Assembly (NCBI GenBank): GCA_014382705.1
Contig: JACNJE010000142.1
Span: forward strand, 7,267-44,628
Length of the DNA: 37,362 nt
Reading direction: 5' to 3'
DNA from: Verrucomicrobiota bacterium
GTDB taxonomy: Bacteria; Verrucomicrobiota; Verrucomicrobiia; Limisphaerales; UBA1096
Below are positions 26,241-35,721 of this stretch, one piece after another. The notes under the pieces were generated by a model. The model had not been told where the DNA came from. It made no database searches and saw only the letters and a list, made by a program, of their open reading frames with translations. Position 1 is the first letter of the stretch, and the number at the start of each line of letters is the position of its first letter. A program made the position numbers and the translations under genes.

Positions 26241-26785
26241 ATCATGCCGAGTTCCAGCTTTGCCGCCTCACTCATCATGGTCTGGCTCCAGGGCGGATCC
26301 CAGACGAGTTGAACGTCCACCTCGTTGACGCCCTCAATGCAGAGCAGCCGGTTCTGTGCGTCCTGTTGCATTACCGGCCCCATGCCGCAACCGGGCGCGG
26401 TGAGCGTCATCTTCACGTCGACCCGCCAGCCGTCGTCGATCTGGCTCGGTGTGCTGTCGTATACAAGGCCAAGATCGACGATGTTCACTGGGATCTCCGG
26501 GTCGTAAACCGTCTTGAGTTGCGTCTCGATCTGCTGCTGCAGTTCGTTGGCGGTTTCCGGGCGCTTGGCCTCCTCGGCCGGGGTCTTGACTGGCTCGAGG
26601 CCCAGCGCGTCGGCGTCGCGACCCTCGATGCGAAACATGTTTCCGTTGACGATGACGGTGAAGGTGCCGCCGAGTGTCTGTGTGATCTGCGCCGTCTCGC
26701 CTTTTTGCAGCGTCACCTTGTCGCCCGACGGGACGATCGAGGCTTCGATGTCACGGCTGAGCGCGATGGGGCCGTCGGGGTTCAT
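26237..26785 (-). CDS. sufT: SufT-type DUF59 (MIP18-like) iron-sulfur assembly factor
   Basis: The 182-residue protein carries a C-terminal DUF59 domain with 'TVYDPEIPVNIVDLGLVYD' (about 92-110) and 'TLTAPGCGMGPVM' with C133. An N-terminal region of about 75 residues ('GDKVTLQKGETAQITQTLGG') is typical of SufT rather than stand-alone MIP18. SufT proteins help mature iron-sulfur proteins. It sits 1 nt after sufE and overlaps sufS. Confidence 0.9.
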   Translation of the reverse strand: MNPDGPIALSRDIEASIVPSGDKVTLQKGETAQITQTLGGTFTVIVNGNMFRIEGRDADALGLEPVKTPAEEAKRPETANELQQQIETQLKTVYDPEIPVNIVDLGLVYDSTPSQIDDGWRVDVKMTLTAPGCGMGPVMQQDAQNRLLCIEGVNEVDVQLVWDPPWSQTMMSEAAKLELGMM

Positions 26786-26786
26786 T

Positions 26787-27227
26787 TCAAGCGTTCAGTG
26801 CGACCGTCTCAGCGGCGAGGGCCTGGATGCGGCTCACCATCGAGTGCAGTCCATTGCGGCGGGTCGGGCTGAGGTGTTTGTCGAGGCCAAGCCGGGCAAA
26901 CGTCCCGGTGCAGTCGGTGGCCAAGATCTGCTCGGCGGTTCTGCCGCTGTAAACCAGCAGCAACACGGCGATCAACCCCTTGACAATGAAGGCATCCGCG
27001 TCGGCGCGAATCTCAAAGGCCGGCGGCTCGCCGTTGCGGGGCAGCATCCGCAGCCAGACGGTCGCCTGGCAGCCGTGCACGCGGTTTTCCTCGACCATCT
27101 CCGACTCGTCGAGTGGCGGCAGTTTTTTGCCCAGCTCGATGAGGTAGGCAAAGCGCTCCTCCCAGTCGCCGAGAAACTCGAAGTTCCCGGTCAACTCGTC
27201 GATCGTCATGTCCAAAAAGTCTGCCAC
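26787..27227 (-). CDS. sufE: SufE sulfur-acceptor protein
   Basis: The 146-residue protein accepts persulfide sulfur from SufS on C53 ('VHGCQATVWLR') and hands it to SufBCD. 'RFAYLIELGKKLPPL' and 'GLDKHLSPTRRNGL' are family hallmarks. The start is GTG at 27227, three bases after the sufD stop; ATG at 27209 ('MTIDELTGNF') is an alternative that would still give a complete protein. Confidence 0.93.
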   Translation of the reverse strand: MADFLDMTIDELTGNFEFLGDWEERFAYLIELGKKLPPLDESEMVEENRVHGCQATVWLRMLPRNGEPPAFEIRADADAFIVKGLIAVLLLVYSGRTAEQILATDCTGTFARLGLDKHLSPTRRNGLHSMVSRIQALAAETVALNA

Positions 27228-27230
27228 GGT

Positions 27231-28535
27231 TCAGTCCAGTTGATGCTCCGTCTCGAGCCGGTTCCACACCAACGCATCGAGTTCCTCCCGCACGGCGTCG
27301 TGCCGGATGCGCTCGACAATCTCACCGACGAACCCGTGCATCAGCATCCGGCGTGCCGTGCAGGCATCGAGCCCGCGGGCGCGCAGGTAAAAGATCGCGT
27401 CGTCATCCATCTCGCCGATCGTCGCGCCGTGGGTGCACTTCACGTCATCGGCATAAATCTCGAGCTGCGGCTTGGTGTTGGCCGTGGCGTCGTCGCTGAG
27501 GATCAGGTTTTTGTTGGTCTGCTTGGCGTCCGTTTTTTGGGCGCCGGGCCGCACGAGGATGCGCCCGTGAAAGACGCCGCGTGACTGGCCGTCCAGGATG
27601 CCGTTGAAATATTCGTGGCTGTCGCAGTGCGGCGCGGCGTGGTCGACGATCATGTGATGATCGGCCAACTGCTGGCCGCGCGTCATGGTCAGCCCGTTGA
27701 GCACGCACTCGATGCCCGGCCCGGCCAGCCGCATGCGCAGGTTGTTGCGCGACAGCCGCGAGCCAAGCGCGATTGAGTGGAACGCGTAGCGTGCATCACG
27801 CCCCAGCTCCGAGTGGAGCGACGCCAGATGAAACGCCCTGGCCGATTGATCCTGAAACTTGATGTGCTCCACGTTGGCCCCGTCGCCGACGCGCGTCTCG
27901 GTGACGACGTTGGTCACGGTTGCCGCTTGGCCAAGCGACAGGTGCGACTCGATGATCGTGCCGTGCGAATTGGCCCCGGCGGTGATCCAGTTGCGGATAT
28001 GCGCCGCCTCGCCTTCCGCGTTCGCCGTTGTGACGAAGAGCAGCTGAACCGGCTTGGCCAAGCGCTGGCCGTCACCGATTTGGATCAACGCACCGTCGGT
28101 GAAAAAGGCGTCGTTGAGCGCGACGAACGGGTTGTCATCACCGCCGGAAAGCGAGCCCAGTTCGCCTTCAAAACGCCCCAGGTTGGAGACTGTCACGCCG
28201 CTTGGCTGGTCGGCGATTTGCGACAGGTCGGCGTTGAAATGGCCATCGACAAAGACCAGCCGGTCGGCGTCCAGCCGCCCGAATGTCAAACTGTCAAGTT
28301 GTTCTGGCCCAGGCGCTTGGCCAAGCGGCGCCGTGACGGGGCAAAACGGGAGTTCGGTGAGCGGTTTGAGGTTGGTGAATCGCCAATCCTCGTCGTTCAA
28401 CGACGGATAACCCGACTCGGAGAACCGGGCCAAGCCGGCTTTGCGCAGTGGCATCAGGGCCGCGCCATTCTGCTCCATCGCGGCAAACGCCTCCACCGGA
28501 GTGGCGGCCGGATCTGTGGCGGCAGCTTGGCTCAT
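27231..28535 (-). CDS. sufD: SufD, Fe-S assembly scaffold subunit
   Basis: The 434-residue protein is the beta-helix partner of SufB in the SufBC2D scaffold. Hallmarks are 'NDEDWRFTNLKPL' near the N-terminus, 'MTRGQQLADHHMIVDHAAPH', and the C-terminal 'QTNKNLILSDDATANTKPQL' with 'CTHGATIGEMDDDAIFYLRA'. Two exact palindromes (27924, 28314) and a close variant encode LGQA/LAK in variable parts. The start overlaps the sufC stop by 4 nt (ATGA). Confidence 0.93.
   Translation of the reverse strand: MSQAAATDPAATPVEAFAAMEQNGAALMPLRKAGLARFSESGYPSLNDEDWRFTNLKPLTELPFCPVTAPLGQAPGPEQLDSLTFGRLDADRLVFVDGHFNADLSQIADQPSGVTVSNLGRFEGELGSLSGGDDNPFVALNDAFFTDGALIQIGDGQRLAKPVQLLFVTTANAEGEAAHIRNWITAGANSHGTIIESHLSLGQAATVTNVVTETRVGDGANVEHIKFQDQSARAFHLASLHSELGRDARYAFHSIALGSRLSRNNLRMRLAGPGIECVLNGLTMTRGQQLADHHMIVDHAAPHCDSHEYFNGILDGQSRGVFHGRILVRPGAQKTDAKQTNKNLILSDDATANTKPQLEIYADDVKCTHGATIGEMDDDAIFYLRARGLDACTARRMLMHGFVGEIVERIRHDAVREELDALVWNRLETEHQLD
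27924..27937. repeat. Exact copy of palindrome CGCTTGGCCAAGCG (sufD)
   Basis: Read as L-G-Q-A in sufD. Confidence 0.9.
28314..28327. repeat. Exact copy of palindrome CGCTTGGCCAAGCG (sufD, N-terminal part)
   Basis: Read as L-G-Q-A in 'APLGQAPGP'. Confidence 0.9.
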
Positions 28536-29281
28536 GCGGCTTCCTTGGCCAGCCAGTCGTAGCCTTTCTCCTCCAGTTCAATCGCCAGCGACTTGTCGCC
28601 GGACTTGATGATGCGGCCGTCGTGCAGCACGTGCACGAAGTCCGGCACGATGTAGTCGAGCAGTCGCTGGTAATGCGTGATGACGACTTGCGCGTTGTCG
28701 CGGCCCCTGAGCCGGTTGACGCCGTCGGCGACGATGCGCAGCGCGTCGATGTCGAGGCCGGAGTCGGTCTCGTCGAGCACGGCCAGCCGCGGGTTGAGCA
28801 TGGCCATCTGCAAAATCTCGTTTCGCTTCTTTTCGCCGCCGGAGAATCCGGCATTGACCGGGCGCTTGAGGAATTCCTCGCTCAGGCCAAGCTCCTTCAT
28901 TTTTTCCTTCACCGCCTTGAGGAAACTCATCGCGTCGAGTTCCGCCTCGCCGCGGTGGGTGCGAACCGCGTTGACGGCCGAGCGCAAAAAGTAGGCGCTG
29001 TTCACGCCGGGAATCTCCACCGGATATTGGAATGCGATGAAGACCCCCTCGCGGGCGCGTTCCTCCGGCGCGAGGTCGAGCAGGTCGCTGCCGTTGTAAA
29101 TCGCCTCACCGCCGGTGACGTCGTAGCCGTCGCGACCGGCAAGCACCGAGGCGAGCGTGCTTTTGCCGCTGCCGTTCGGTCCCATGATGGCGTGCACCTC
29201 GCCGGCGTTCACCGAGAGGTCAATTCCCTTGAGGATCCGCTTATCCTCGATCCCGGCCTGTAGTTTTTTTATCTGTAACAT
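28532..29281 (-). CDS. sufC: SufC, Fe-S assembly ATPase
   Basis: The 249-residue ABC-type ATPase drives conformational change in the SufBCD scaffold. Walker A is 'GPNGSGKS' at 34-41. The signature is 'FSGGEKKRNEILQ' from about 146, typical of SufC rather than transporters. Walker B is 'LAVLDETDSGLD' from about 167. The start directly follows the stop of the antitoxin gene, with no spacer. Confidence 0.96.
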   Translation of the reverse strand: MLQIKKLQAGIEDKRILKGIDLSVNAGEVHAIMGPNGSGKSTLASVLAGRDGYDVTGGEAIYNGSDLLDLAPEERAREGVFIAFQYPVEIPGVNSAYFLRSAVNAVRTHRGEAELDAMSFLKAVKEKMKELGLSEEFLKRPVNAGFSGGEKKRNEILQMAMLNPRLAVLDETDSGLDIDALRIVADGVNRLRGRDNAQVVITHYQRLLDYIVPDFVHVLHDGRIIKSGDKSLAIELEEKGYDWLAKEAA

Positions 29282-29464
29282 CTACTTTTCTTCCTTCAAA
29301 ATCATGGGTTCGGTGCCACGCTTAACGTCTGCATAGGAGACCACCTTGTGGCTGGATTCCGCTTCACGCTTGCGCATCGCTTTTGCCAGCGCCTCCAAGG
29401 AACCATGCTCCCTCATCAGTTCTTCGCGAGTACGCCGCACTTCATCAACAATGGGGTCATTCAT
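29282..29464 (-). CDS. Antitoxin partner of the PIN toxin
   Basis: The 60-residue protein starts at ATG 29464 ('MNDPIVDEVRRTREELMREH'), is highly charged and helical, and is of the type found next to this PIN subfamily. The start overlaps the PIN gene's stop (ATGA). It ends immediately before sufC. An upstream in-frame extension exists but lies inside the PIN gene. If the toxin is dead, the antitoxin may remain only as a relic or to keep translation coupled to sufC. Confidence 0.7.
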   Translation of the reverse strand: MNDPIVDEVRRTREELMREHGSLEALAKAMRKREAESSHKVVSYADVKRGTEPMILKEEK

Positions 29465-29946
29465 TTCCAGTTCTCCAATAAATCCATCGGGGTGCAAATC
29501 ACCGGCTCCACCAGCCCGCTCTCCCGCAATGCATCGTTGATGGCATTGCGCATGGAGGCGTTGGCCAAATGACGGCAATTCCAAGTAAGCAGATAATCCA
29601 TCTTGTGGACCGCCGCCAATGCGAGGTGCATAGCATCTGCTTGGGCCTTCTCTGGGATAGGCCCACTCTGAACCAATCTATGAGCGATTTCCGTCACGAT
29701 ATCCTTCGTGGCCAGCACTGTGAACGAACGCAAAGCATCCGTTCGTTTGGCGGCAGCCAAGGCATCTCAAGCGGTGGCCTCTTCACTAACCAGTTCCGAG
29801 ATAAAAACCTCAAATTCATTTATTCGCTCCTCCCACCATTCGTTTGTCATTTGCTGCCGCGCAGCCAGAATCACATCGCTGCTCGGCTGTGCGGTGAGGG
29901 AACTCAACACCGTTGTCTCCAGATACAACTTCGGCTTGTTCGCCAT
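29461..29946 (-). pseudogene. PIN-domain (VapC-like) toxin gene with an in-frame TGA
   Basis: From ATG 29946 the frame reads 'MANKPKLYLETTVLSSLTAQ', then 'MTNEWWEERINEFEVFISEL' and 'VSEEATA', then TGA at 29769-29767. It resumes in the same frame with 'DALAAAKRTDALRSFTVLAT' through 'ADAMHLALAAVHKMDYLLTW' and 'ANASMRNAINDAL' to 29461. Both halves match one PIN protein of about 160 residues, where this position is usually glycine (EEAAAGD). A single GGA to TGA change explains the stop. The 59-residue N-terminal piece keeps the first acidic residue of the active site and the downstream part could restart at TTG 29760. Neither half alone should be active as an RNase. UGA readthrough or a sequencing error are alternatives. 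Confidence 0.8.
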
Positions 29947-29958
29947 GGTAAGTCATCA

Positions 29959-31400
<1,442 letters not shown>

Positions 31401-31404
<4 letters not shown>

Positions 31405-31862
31405 GTGTTGGCCTCCATGCGGCCGCAGTCCTCGCATATACCGGTGCAGCGGCCGTGCAGGGCAATGTCGATTTTCCTCACCTGAAACTCGCTTGGGACG
31501 TCCACCTCCGGCACCCTCGGCGAGTCTTTCAGGTCGACGTCGAACACCTTGCCACAGTCGTCGCAGCAGAAGTGCGCGTGCTCGTTCATGTTTGAGCAAA
31601 ACAGCGTCGCGCCACGGTCCACGTTCACCTGTCGCACGACGCCGCACTTCACGAGCGCATCGAGACAGTTGTACACTGTGGCCATGGAGATTTCCGGTTT
31701 CGACTGCTTGGCCCGCATGAACACCTCCTCGGCGGAGGGATGATCGCGCTGGCCAAGCAGCACCTCGAAAACGTGCTGCCGCTGGGAAGTGGATCGAAGC
31801 CCCTTCTCGGCTAAACGTTCGTTGAGGGATTCACCGGACGCAGGAAGATGGTCCGTTGCCAT
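31401..31862 (-). CDS. Fur-family transcriptional regulator of the SUF operon
   Basis: The 153-residue protein is a Fur/PerR-type repressor: a winged helix ('[15 protein letters not shown]', '[19 protein letters not shown]'), the 'HAHFCCDDC' metal site (His95, His97, C100, C103) and a second CxxC (C143, C146) forming the structural zinc site. ATG 31862 is used; an in-frame extension runs back through the promoter and is not conserved. The gene is first in the operon and a Fur/PerR-like box lies in its promoter, so it probably represses itself and suf in response to iron or peroxide. Which signal cannot be told from sequence. Confidence 0.9.
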
Positions 31863-31894
31863 GCCCAAAAAACTGCCATTGGCCAAGCGCTGTG

Positions 31895-31923
31895 TCAATA
31901 CTTGGAATAATTCTAAATTGCAA
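31895..31923 (-). promoter_or_regulatory. Candidate promoter of the fur-suf operon
   Basis: On the minus strand TTGCAA (31918-31923), a 17-nt spacer and TATTGA (31895-31900) form a modest sigma-70 promoter with a start near 31888. The Fur-like box fills the spacer. Confidence 0.4.
31902..31916 (-). promoter_or_regulatory. Fur/PerR-type operator (7-1-7)
   Basis: TTGGAATAATTCTAA is a 7-1-7 inverted repeat with one mismatch, close to the known PerR/Fur box TTAGAATNATTCTAA. It lies 40 bp upstream of the regulator gene and inside the proposed promoter. Confidence 0.65.
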
Positions 31924-31926
31924 AAC

Positions 31927-31946
31927 CCCCGCTTGGCCAAGCGGGG
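31927..31946. repeat. Extended palindrome CCCCGCTTGGCCAAGCGGGG upstream of fur
   Basis: This 20-bp perfect palindrome contains the 14-mer and is followed on the plus strand by CTTGG and seven T. It is the rightmost copy of the iterated palindrome in the window. It looks like a terminator hairpin but no plus-strand gene ends here. Confidence 0.85.
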
Positions 31947-31984
31947 CTTGGTTTTTTTACCAAAAACATTTGGCAAAATGATAC

Positions 31985-32012
31985 TTGCATACGTATAGCC
32001 GATGGCTATACT
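31985..32012 (+). promoter_or_regulatory. mazE promoter overlapping its operator
   Basis: TTGCAT (31985-31990), a 16-nt spacer and TATACT (32007-32012) are followed after 6 nt by the mazE ATG at 32019. This spacing leaves no room for a ribosome binding site, suggesting a leaderless transcript. Confidence 0.5.
31993..32011. promoter_or_regulatory. Inverted-repeat operator, probable MazE binding site
   Basis: GTATAGCC-GAT-GGCTATAC is a perfect 8-bp inverted repeat covering most of the -10 element. Autorepression by MazE/MazF complexes is usual in this family. Confidence 0.65.
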
Positions 32013-32018
32013 TCCGAA

Positions 32019-32282
32019 ATGAAGACCACATTGCAAAAGTGGGGGAACAGCCAAGGCGTCCGAATTCCGAAGTCAATCATCGACACGCTGGGGATCGACG
32101 TCGGCTGCGAAGTGAAACTGGAACTCTCTGGCGATCAATCCAAAATCACCATCTCGCCGACGGTTGACGCCAGGCCGGTCCGCGGTCGGCATCGAATCGA
32201 GAATCTCCTCGAATCGAGCCCGACCGATGCGTTCAAGGGCGAAGTTGATTGGGGCAAACCGGAGGGTCAGGAGGCTTGGTGA
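32019..32282 (+). CDS. mazE: MazE-like antitoxin (AbrB fold)
   Basis: The 87-residue protein has an N-terminal SpoVT/AbrB swapped-hairpin domain ('LQKWGNSQGVRIPKSIIDTL') for DNA binding and an acidic, flexible C-terminus that should bind and block MazF. Its TGA shares a base with the ATG of mazF. It is divergent from the fur-suf operon. Confidence 0.9.
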   Translation: MKTTLQKWGNSQGVRIPKSIIDTLGIDVGCEVKLELSGDQSKITISPTVDARPVRGRHRIENLLESSPTDAFKGEVDWGKPEGQEAW

Positions 32283-32629
32283 TGGATTCACACGTCCCGG
32301 CGCAGGGAGAATTCGTGGCATTGACCTTTGATCCGCAGGCCGGCCACGAGCAGATGGGTCGTCGCCCCGCCTTGGTCATCAGCGTTGATGCGTTCAACCG
32401 GGGAACCGGCCTCGCCTTCTGCTGCCCGATCACAAACACCGATCGGAAGACACCGTTCCACGTGCCGGTGCCGCCCGGCTTGGGGCTGAGCGGATTCGTG
32501 ATGTGCGAGCAAATGAAGTCCGTCGATTACCGCGCCCGGAAAGCCAAGCCGATCGCCGCCGCCCCGCCCGATTTCCTCGAAGAAGTCCTTTCCGTAATCG
32601 ACGCCTGCATCTATAATCCATCTCGCTAA
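32282..32629 (+). CDS. mazF: MazF-like endoribonuclease toxin
   Basis: The 115-residue protein has the MazF/PemK fold: 'GEFVALTFDPQAGHEQMGRR' with the catalytic Arg region, 'PALVISVDAFNR', 'FCCPIT' and 'GFVMCEQMKSVDYRARKAKP'. MazF cleaves RNA at short motifs. ATG 32282 is used because it overlaps the mazE stop. cas9 begins only 23 nt downstream in the same direction. Confidence 0.9.
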   Translation: MDSHVPAQGEFVALTFDPQAGHEQMGRRPALVISVDAFNRGTGLAFCCPITNTDRKTPFHVPVPPGLGLSGFVMCEQMKSVDYRARKAKPIAAAPPDFLEEVLSVIDACIYNPSR

Positions 32630-32652
32630 TCAACCCCTAAAACGGAAGAAAT

Positions 32653-35600
32653 ATGAAAATAACATACAAGGACTTCGTAAAAGGCTTGGTTTTCGGATTC
32701 GACATGGGCACCGCTTCCATTGGCTGGGCAGTGCGCCATGGTGATCGTTTTCTGGATGTGGGCGTCCTAATCTGCCCTGAAAGCACGGAAGACCTTAAAG
32801 AACGAAACTCACTTCGTCGCCAACGGCGCACGGTTGGCAATCGGCGTTATCGCCGCCGCTGGCTCAAGGCAGAGTTAGAAAAACTAGGGTTGCCTTGCCC
32901 GCAGATTGCGATACCAGAGCATCCGGCCACGTTGCGTTGCCGTGCCTTGAATGGTGAGCCGCTAGCTCCCAAGGAATTGCACGCTGCCATTAGCCATTTG
33001 TGGAAACGCCGTGGATACACGGATGTGCCTTGGGCGGATAATCCGGACCGGGAAGAAGACAAGGAGGCAAAAAAGGAGAAAGGTGTGGTGAAACAAGCCA
33101 TGGGCCATCTTCGGCAGGAAATGGATGACAACGATTGCCAGCACCCCTGCCAACTCTTGGAGCGCCGCCGAGAAAAGGGCCACCGATTGCGCAAGGAATA
33201 CTGGCCGCGCGAATTGCTCATCGAAGAACATCGCGCTATCTGTGAGGCGCAGAAACACCATCAGCCGGAACTGCATGCTAAAATGGAATGGCTGCTCTTC
33301 GGCGACCTTACCAAAGTGGTGGATGGTTTTCGGGTTTATGATTCACTGGCCGAAGGGCGAAATCCCGGTGTGGTGGGATTGCGTTGGCCGCGCTTCGAAA
33401 ATCGTGGCCCAGCGCTGGATGCGTTGGCACCTTTGGATGAGACCGGTCGGCCGCGCCATGTCGTCCGCAAAAACAAACCCGCCTATCTCGAGGCGCAATG
33501 GGAATTGGCGCTCATGAATTTTCGTGTGGTGGATGTCCGCACCCGTAGCAAGGTGGATCCACTTCAGGCTTATCCGAAGTTTATCGAGGCATTGCGGGAG
33601 GAGTGGGATAAAAAAGGCAAAATCACTCTAGCTCGGCTAAAGCGATTAGCGGCCCCATTTGAATCTGAATTTGTTTTGAATGAGGATCAAACTCCTTTGA
33701 CCCCACAACTCTCCACGGGGCGCGCCCGCTACGCCTCCCCCACCTTGAAACAGATCCAAGCCGCCATAGCCAAAGGGGATCGAGTGGATCCACCACAACC
33801 CGTGCTCCGTCGCGAAGGGGAGTCCCGAATCAAAGCGTTGCACCGTTATCTTCGTGAAATCCGCCATCCTTTGGTTCGGCACCGGCTGATTCTATTCCAA
33901 CAACTGTTAGAAAAACTGGAAAAAGAATTTGGCATCCCGGACTTGGTTGTTATGGAAGCTGTTCGCAGCCTTGCCTTGAGCCCGAAGAAAAAACGCGAAC
34001 TCAGCAAACGCAACGAAGAGCACCGAAAGAATCGCGAGCAGGCGCATGAGGCGCTGAAAAATGAAAAACATTCCACTTCAGGAAAATCCATCCAACGCTA
34101 TCGATTGTGGAAAGAGGTCAAAGGCATCTGCCCTTTCTGCCACGAAACCATTGACCAAGCCGACCTATTCAACGGCAATGCGGATATTGAGCACATGGTT
34201 CCGCGCCATCGCGTGGACAGTAGCGAATGGATTAACCTCACAGTTGGCCATCTCAAGTGCAATCGAACGATCAAAGGAGAACGTACGCCTTTCGAAGCTT
34301 TCGGTCGTGCCTCAAACTGGCCGGAACTGAAAGATCATGCAGAACAATGTTTTCGGGGACGCAAATTGGAAATCTTTCTCAGTCCGGATGCTGAATCGTT
34401 ATTGGAAAGCAAGGCGGACCTGCAACACACTGCCTACATCGCCCGCGTGTCCCGCCATATTGCACTGCTGCAATACAACTGGCTGGGCAACGACGGACGC
34501 GACCCCACTCCCGAAAAACAAAATCCTGCCCTCAGTTTCCAAGTCACCAATGGCCATCTCACCAGCCGATTGCGTCGCGCGTGGGGGCTCAACCAAATCC
34601 TTCACCCCATGATTGACGGCCGTCGTTGGGAGGATTTATCCGAGGAGGAACAGGAACAATTCAAACAGAAAAACCGCGGCGACCACCGACACCATGCACT
34701 GGACGCCATGGTCATCGCCTGCACCCTACCGTGGATGGCTCATCGAGGCGCCCAAGCCCGGGATTCTCACACCGGCGAAGATGGCTGGTGGCATCTTGAC
34801 GAAGCCACCCAGCGGATCAAGGCCATCAACCCCGTGTTTCCCAAGGAAGGCGAAATGCGCCGCGTAGCCGTGGTCCAGATGGAAAAACTCGTGGTCCAGC
34901 ACCACACCTCTCGTAGCAACCACAAGCAAGCCTACTACACCACCCTCTACGGCAAAAAAGGCGCCAACACCTACGTCGCCCGCGAACCCCTTGGCAAACG
35001 CATGCCCAAAAATCTGAACAACATTTACCCGACCGAACTGGCTGAGTATTGCCAAGCCGCATGGATGCGCTACGAGGATGAATCCCCCGACCTCGCCGCC
35101 GAGTTAAAACAAGCCAAACGCGAACTGCGCGGCCTGCCTGCCGCCTTTGAGGCCAAACTCTGCTTCTCCCACTTCCAGCGCTGGCGCGAACAAGTCAAAA
35201 AAGGTGAGGCCCACTTTGATTGGCCCGAAAAAATCAAAACCCCCATTCGCAACATCAAGGTCATCGGCGTCCACGACGACACCGCCGTGGCCCCCGCTGC
35301 CCCTGGAACTCATGCCTTCGTTAAGCGCGGCGCATTCAAGGAAGTGCGCGTTTTTCCTAGCCAAGATGGCAAGCGATGGGTGCCTGTGTTCGTCCCCTTC
35401 GGCAAACACGACCAACCCATCGCCGCCGAGGAATGGGATGGCACCGCCAATCCTGTCAAAATCATCCGCAAGGGAGACACCATTAACCTCAAAAACGGCA
35501 GCGGCCCCAGCAACCCACCGGGGCTTTATCGCGTTGCATCCACTATGCAAAATAACATCAAGTTGCTCCCCATCAATATCGCAAATATAAAAGAAGCTCT

Positions 35601-35721
35601 GTTGGCCTCTGGATTCTTGGCGAATGGAGCAAATATCATTTGGCCTACTTTTTTCACAGCCATGGCTCATGAGTTACCACATCCTCCATCTGCTGAGCCC
35701 CCAGCTTCAGGTTCGGATTGA
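32653..35721 (+). CDS. cas9: Cas9, type II-C RNA-guided DNA endonuclease
   Basis: The 1,022-residue size is typical of II-C. RuvC-I is 'VFGFDMGTASIGWAV' with D17. An Arg-rich bridge helix spans about 51-70 ('RNSLRRQRRTVGNRRYRRRW'). RuvC-II is 'IPDLVVMEAVRSL' with E435. HNH runs about 485-550, with E513-H514 ('DIEHMVPRHR') and N537 in 'LKCNRTIKGERTPFEAF'. RuvC-III is 'GDHRHHALDAMVIA' with H681 and D684. Residues about 700-1022 form the PAM-interacting part. All nuclease residues are present. A CPFC pair (493-496) with H533/C536 suggests a zinc-bound HNH. GGAAG lies 5-6 nt before the ATG. The gene is visibly less GC-rich than its neighbours and has no TTGGCCAA copy. Its end overlaps cas1 by 53 nt. 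Confidence 0.96.
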   Translation: MKITYKDFVKGLVFGFDMGTASIGWAVRHGDRFLDVGVLICPESTEDLKERNSLRRQRRTVGNRRYRRRWLKAELEKLGLPCPQIAIPEHPATLRCRALNGEPLAPKELHAAISHLWKRRGYTDVPWADNPDREEDKEAKKEKGVVKQAMGHLRQEMDDNDCQHPCQLLERRREKGHRLRKEYWPRELLIEEHRAICEAQKHHQPELHAKMEWLLFGDLTKVVDGFRVYDSLAEGRNPGVVGLRWPRFENRGPALDALAPLDETGRPRHVVRKNKPAYLEAQWELALMNFRVVDVRTRSKVDPLQAYPKFIEALREEWDKKGKITLARLKRLAAPFESEFVLNEDQTPLTPQLSTGRARYASPTLKQIQAAIAKGDRVDPPQPVLRREGESRIKALHRYLREIRHPLVRHRLILFQQLLEKLEKEFGIPDLVVMEAVRSLALSPKKKRELSKRNEEHRKNREQAHEALKNEKHSTSGKSIQRYRLWKEVKGICPFCHETIDQADLFNGNADIEHMVPRHRVDSSEWINLTVGHLKCNRTIKGERTPFEAFGRASNWPELKDHAEQCFRGRKLEIFLSPDAESLLESKADLQHTAYIARVSRHIALLQYNWLGNDGRDPTPEKQNPALSFQVTNGHLTSRLRRAWGLNQILHPMIDGRRWEDLSEEEQEQFKQKNRGDHRHHALDAMVIACTLPWMAHRGAQARDSHTGEDGWWHLDEATQRIKAINPVFPKEGEMRRVAVVQMEKLVVQHHTSRSNHKQAYYTTLYGKKGANTYVAREPLGKRMPKNLNNIYPTELAEYCQAAWMRYEDESPDLAAELKQAKRELRGLPAAFEAKLCFSHFQRWREQVKKGEAHFDWPEKIKTPIRNIKVIGVHDDTAVAPAAPGTHAFVKRGAFKEVRVFPSQDGKRWVPVFVPFGKHDQPIAAEEWDGTANPVKIIRKGDTINLKNGSGPSNPPGLYRVASTMQNNIKLLPINIANIKEALLASGFLANGANIIWPTFFTAMAHELPHPPSAEPPASGSD

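Noticed and set aside
31927-31960. Rho-independent terminator reading for the palindrome upstream of fur
   Set aside because: The hairpin and T-run have the right form on the plus strand, but no plus-strand gene ends there; the shape follows from the iterated palindrome.
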